The notes under the pieces: generated by a model
The model's input: only the letters and a program-made list of their open reading frames with translations
Databases searched by the model: none
Told to the model about the DNA's origin: nothing
Translations under genes and position numbers: made by a program
Shown: positions 14,610 to 16,106 of the stretch, piece after piece
Position numbering within the stretch: the stretch's first letter is position 1
Layout of the letters: each line of letters starts with the position of its first letter
Assembly: GCA_964429465.1 (NCBI GenBank)
Contig: CAYSCA010000059.1
Location: 1-16,106 of the forward strand
Length of the DNA stretch: 16,106 bases
Reading direction: 5' to 3'
Source: Ferrovibrio sp964429465
GTDB lineage: Bacteria > Pseudomonadota > Alphaproteobacteria > Ferrovibrionales > Ferrovibrionaceae

Positions 14610-14616
14610 CTTTGCC

Positions 14617-15069
14617 GTGTCGGAAAAGACATACACGATCACTGATCTGGCGCATGAATTCAAAGTCACGGCGCGCGCCATCCGCTTTTACGAGGACAAG
14701 GGCCTGCTGCATCCCAGCCGCAACGGCATGATGCGGGTCTATGCCAAGCGCGACCGCGCGCGGCTGCAGCTGATCCTGCGCGGCAAGCGGCTGGGCTTCA
14801 GCCTGTCCGAAATCCGCGAGATGATCGATCTCTACGACGTCGGCGACAACCGCATCGAGCAACTCACGTTGACGCTGAAGCGCTCGCGCGAACGCCTCTC
14901 GGCGCTGGAACTGCAGCGCAAGGACATCGAGGATGCGATCACCCAGCTGAAGCAGGATGTGCGCATCCTTGACGATTTCCTGAAACTGGCCCGCGACCGC
15001 GGCGCGCCGGTTTCGTTCAAGGAATTCGTCCAGGGCCGCGTCCAGCAGCTGGCCAACGTCGCCGAGTAA
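14617..15069 (+). CDS. MerR-family transcriptional regulator, LiuR-like
   Basis: A 150-residue DNA-binding regulator. The N-terminal winged helix-turn-helix is clear: YTITDLAHEFKVTARAIRFYEDKGLL (6-31), then the wing NGMMRVYAKRDRARL and the second helical segment LGFSLSEIREMIDLY (59-73). A long amphipathic helix at about 78-125 should form the antiparallel dimer coiled coil. There is no cysteine anywhere, which argues against a metal- or thiol-sensing MerR/CueR/SoxR role. It fits regulators of branched-chain amino acid or fatty acid breakdown such as LiuR, which sense acyl-CoA-type ligands. The start is GTG. The downstream thiolase gene follows after 64 bases on the same strand, and the operator lies in its own promoter, so it probably controls itself and this operon. 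LiuR orthology is likely, not proven. Confidence 0.9.
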   Translation: MSEKTYTITDLAHEFKVTARAIRFYEDKGLLHPSRNGMMRVYAKRDRARLQLILRGKRLGFSLSEIREMIDLYDVGDNRIEQLTLTLKRSRERLSALELQRKDIEDAITQLKQDVRILDDFLKLARDRGAPVSFKEFVQGRVQQLANVAE

Positions 15070-15133
15070 TCCGCTGCCCGCCCGCGCGGGCGCCCTACAT
15101 CGCAATCCGCCTGTTACCCAAGGAGAGTCCGTC

Positions 15134-16106
15134 ATGATGCGCAACGTGGTGATCGCCGGCTATGCCCGCTCGCCGTTCACGCTGGCCCGCAAGGGTGCGC
15201 TGACCAAGGTCCGTCCCGACGATCTGACCGCCCAGGTAGTCAGGGCGCTGCTGGAGCGAACCGGCGTCGACCCCAAGGCCATCGAGGACGTGATCGTCGG
15301 CTGCGCCTTCCCCGAGGGCGAGCAGGGCCTGAATGTCGCGCGCCTGATCAGCTTCCTCGCCGGCATCCCGCAGGAAGCCGCCGGCACCACGGTGAACCGC
15401 TTCTGCGGCTCGTCGATGCAGAGCATCCATCAGGCGGCCGGCGCGATCCAGATGAAAGCCGGCGAGGCCTTCATCTGCGCCGGCGTCGAGAGCATGACCC
15501 GCGTGCCGATGGGCGGTTTCAACACCCTGCCGAATCCGAAGCTGCTGCAGGATTATCCGCAGGCTTATGTCTCGATGGGCATCACGGCGGAGAACCTGGC
15601 GAAAAAATACAGCATCGACCGCAAGGCGCAGGAGCAGATGGCGATCGAGAGCCATGCCAAGGCGGCAGCGGCGCAGAAGGATGGCCGCCTGAAGGACGAG
15701 ATCGTGCCGATCGTCGACGGCAACAACCGCGTCGAACTCGACGGCTGCATCCGCCCGGATACCTCGGCGGAAGGCCTTGCCGGCCTCAACCCGGCCTTCG
15801 ACCAGAACGGCACCGTCACCGCCGACACCTCCTCGCCGCTGACCGACGGCGCTTCGGCGACGCTGGTCTGCTCGGAAGATTTCGCCAAGGCCCATGGCCT
15901 GAAGCCGCTCGCCCGCATCAAGTCGGTTGCGGTCGCCGGCTGCGCCCCCGAGCTGATGGGCATCGGCCCGGTCCCGGCCACCGAGAAGGCGCTGCAGCGC
16001 GCCGGCCTGTCGCTGAAGGACATCGACATCATCGAGCTGAACGAGGCGTTCGCCGCCCAGGCGCTGGCCTGCGTCAAACAGGCCAATTACGACATGGCGA
16101 AGGTCA
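15134..16106 (+). CDS. Acetyl-CoA C-acyltransferase (thiolase), 3' partial
   Basis: A thiolase that cleaves 3-ketoacyl-CoA, or condenses two acetyl-CoA. The first 324 residues are present and the frame is open to the window end. The nucleophilic Cys91 lies in NRFCGSSMQSIHQAAGAI, and GVESMTRVPMGG and the NEAFAAQALA block near the window end are both typical. The region that should hold the GHP catalytic His and the second active-site Cys lies beyond the window. ATG 15134 is chosen because AAGGAGAG (15120-15127) precedes it at good spacing; the adjacent in-frame ATG at 15137 is an alternative. The neighbouring regulator suggests a fatty acid or branched-chain/acetoacetyl-CoA breakdown operon. 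Degradative (FadA-like) and biosynthetic (PhaA/AtoB-like) roles cannot be separated with certainty. The 64-base leader has a 14-base GC palindrome (15079-15092) without a T-run. Confidence 0.94.
   Translation, partial: MMRNVVIAGYARSPFTLARKGALTKVRPDDLTAQVVRALLERTGVDPKAIEDVIVGCAFPEGEQGLNVARLISFLAGIPQEAAGTTVNRFCGSSMQSIHQAAGAIQMKAGEAFICAGVESMTRVPMGGFNTLPNPKLLQDYPQAYVSMGITAENLAKKYSIDRKAQEQMAIESHAKAAAAQKDGRLKDEIVPIVDGNNRVELDGCIRPDTSAEGLAGLNPAFDQNGTVTADTSSPLTDGASATLVCSEDFAKAHGLKPLARIKSVAVAGCAPELMGIGPVPATEKALQRAGLSLKDIDIIELNEAFAAQALACVKQANYDMAKV

Noticed and set aside
15079..15092. A 14-base GC palindrome between the regulator and thiolase genes as a terminator.
   Set aside because: It has almost no loop beyond four bases, only five GC pairs if folded, and no T-run follows. 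An operon break is not supported.
1..16106. Search by eye for tRNA/rRNA genes, CRISPR arrays, insertion sequences, long direct repeats and phage genes.
   Set aside because: None seen. All space is taken by ordinary genes and short gaps, and base composition looks even throughout.

Overview
The window is GC-rich, gene-dense chromosomal DNA, almost certainly from an alphaproteobacterium and probably a Rhodospirillales-like lineage. This rests on uniform GC-rich codon use, short intergenic spaces, the alphaproteobacteria-restricted Alph_Pro_TM family paired with a TauE/SafE-type (TSUP) permease, a PGM1-type phosphoglucomutase, and a LiuR-like MerR regulator next to a thiolase. I see no tRNA, rRNA, CRISPR array, insertion sequence or phage gene. 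No stretch longer than about 170 bases lacks a gene.

Left block, plus strand (1-4316): the 3' part of phosphoglucomutase (pgm), then glucose-6-phosphate isomerase (pgi), then a protein with a class III nucleotidyl-cyclase-like domain. Gaps are 19 and 38 bases, so the three are probably one transcript. Pgm and Pgi interconvert glucose-1-P, glucose-6-P and fructose-6-P. The cyclase-like protein keeps the two metal-binding Asp positions, but its substrate-selecting positions look replaced.

Middle block, minus strand (4335-14010). Read in the direction of transcription from the right it holds: a TSUP permease and Alph_Pro_TM protein (overlapping ATGA); an acyl-CoA dehydrogenase and an MFS transporter (3-base gap); a form II CoxL-like molybdenum hydroxylase large subunit and a Nudix hydrolase, behind a good sigma-70-like promoter; and two unrecognised proteins joined by another ATGA overlap, running convergently into the cyclase-like gene. 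The acyl-CoA dehydrogenase/MFS pair suggests uptake and CoA-dependent breakdown of a carboxylic acid. The CoxL-like gene has no small or medium subunit gene beside it.

Right block (14084-16106): a minus-strand DUF962/Mpo1-like membrane protein gene diverges from a plus-strand MerR-family regulator gene with a GTG start. A thiolase gene follows and runs off the window end. The regulator's promoter carries an 18-base operator-like inverted repeat between its -35 and -10 elements, the classic MerR arrangement, so autoregulation and control of the thiolase operon are likely.

Most interesting for follow-up: the cyclase-like protein with non-canonical active-site positions, facing a translationally coupled pair of unknown proteins (3174-6844). 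Next are the MerR operator, the orphan CoxL-like gene, and a nine-C tract in the TSUP gene.
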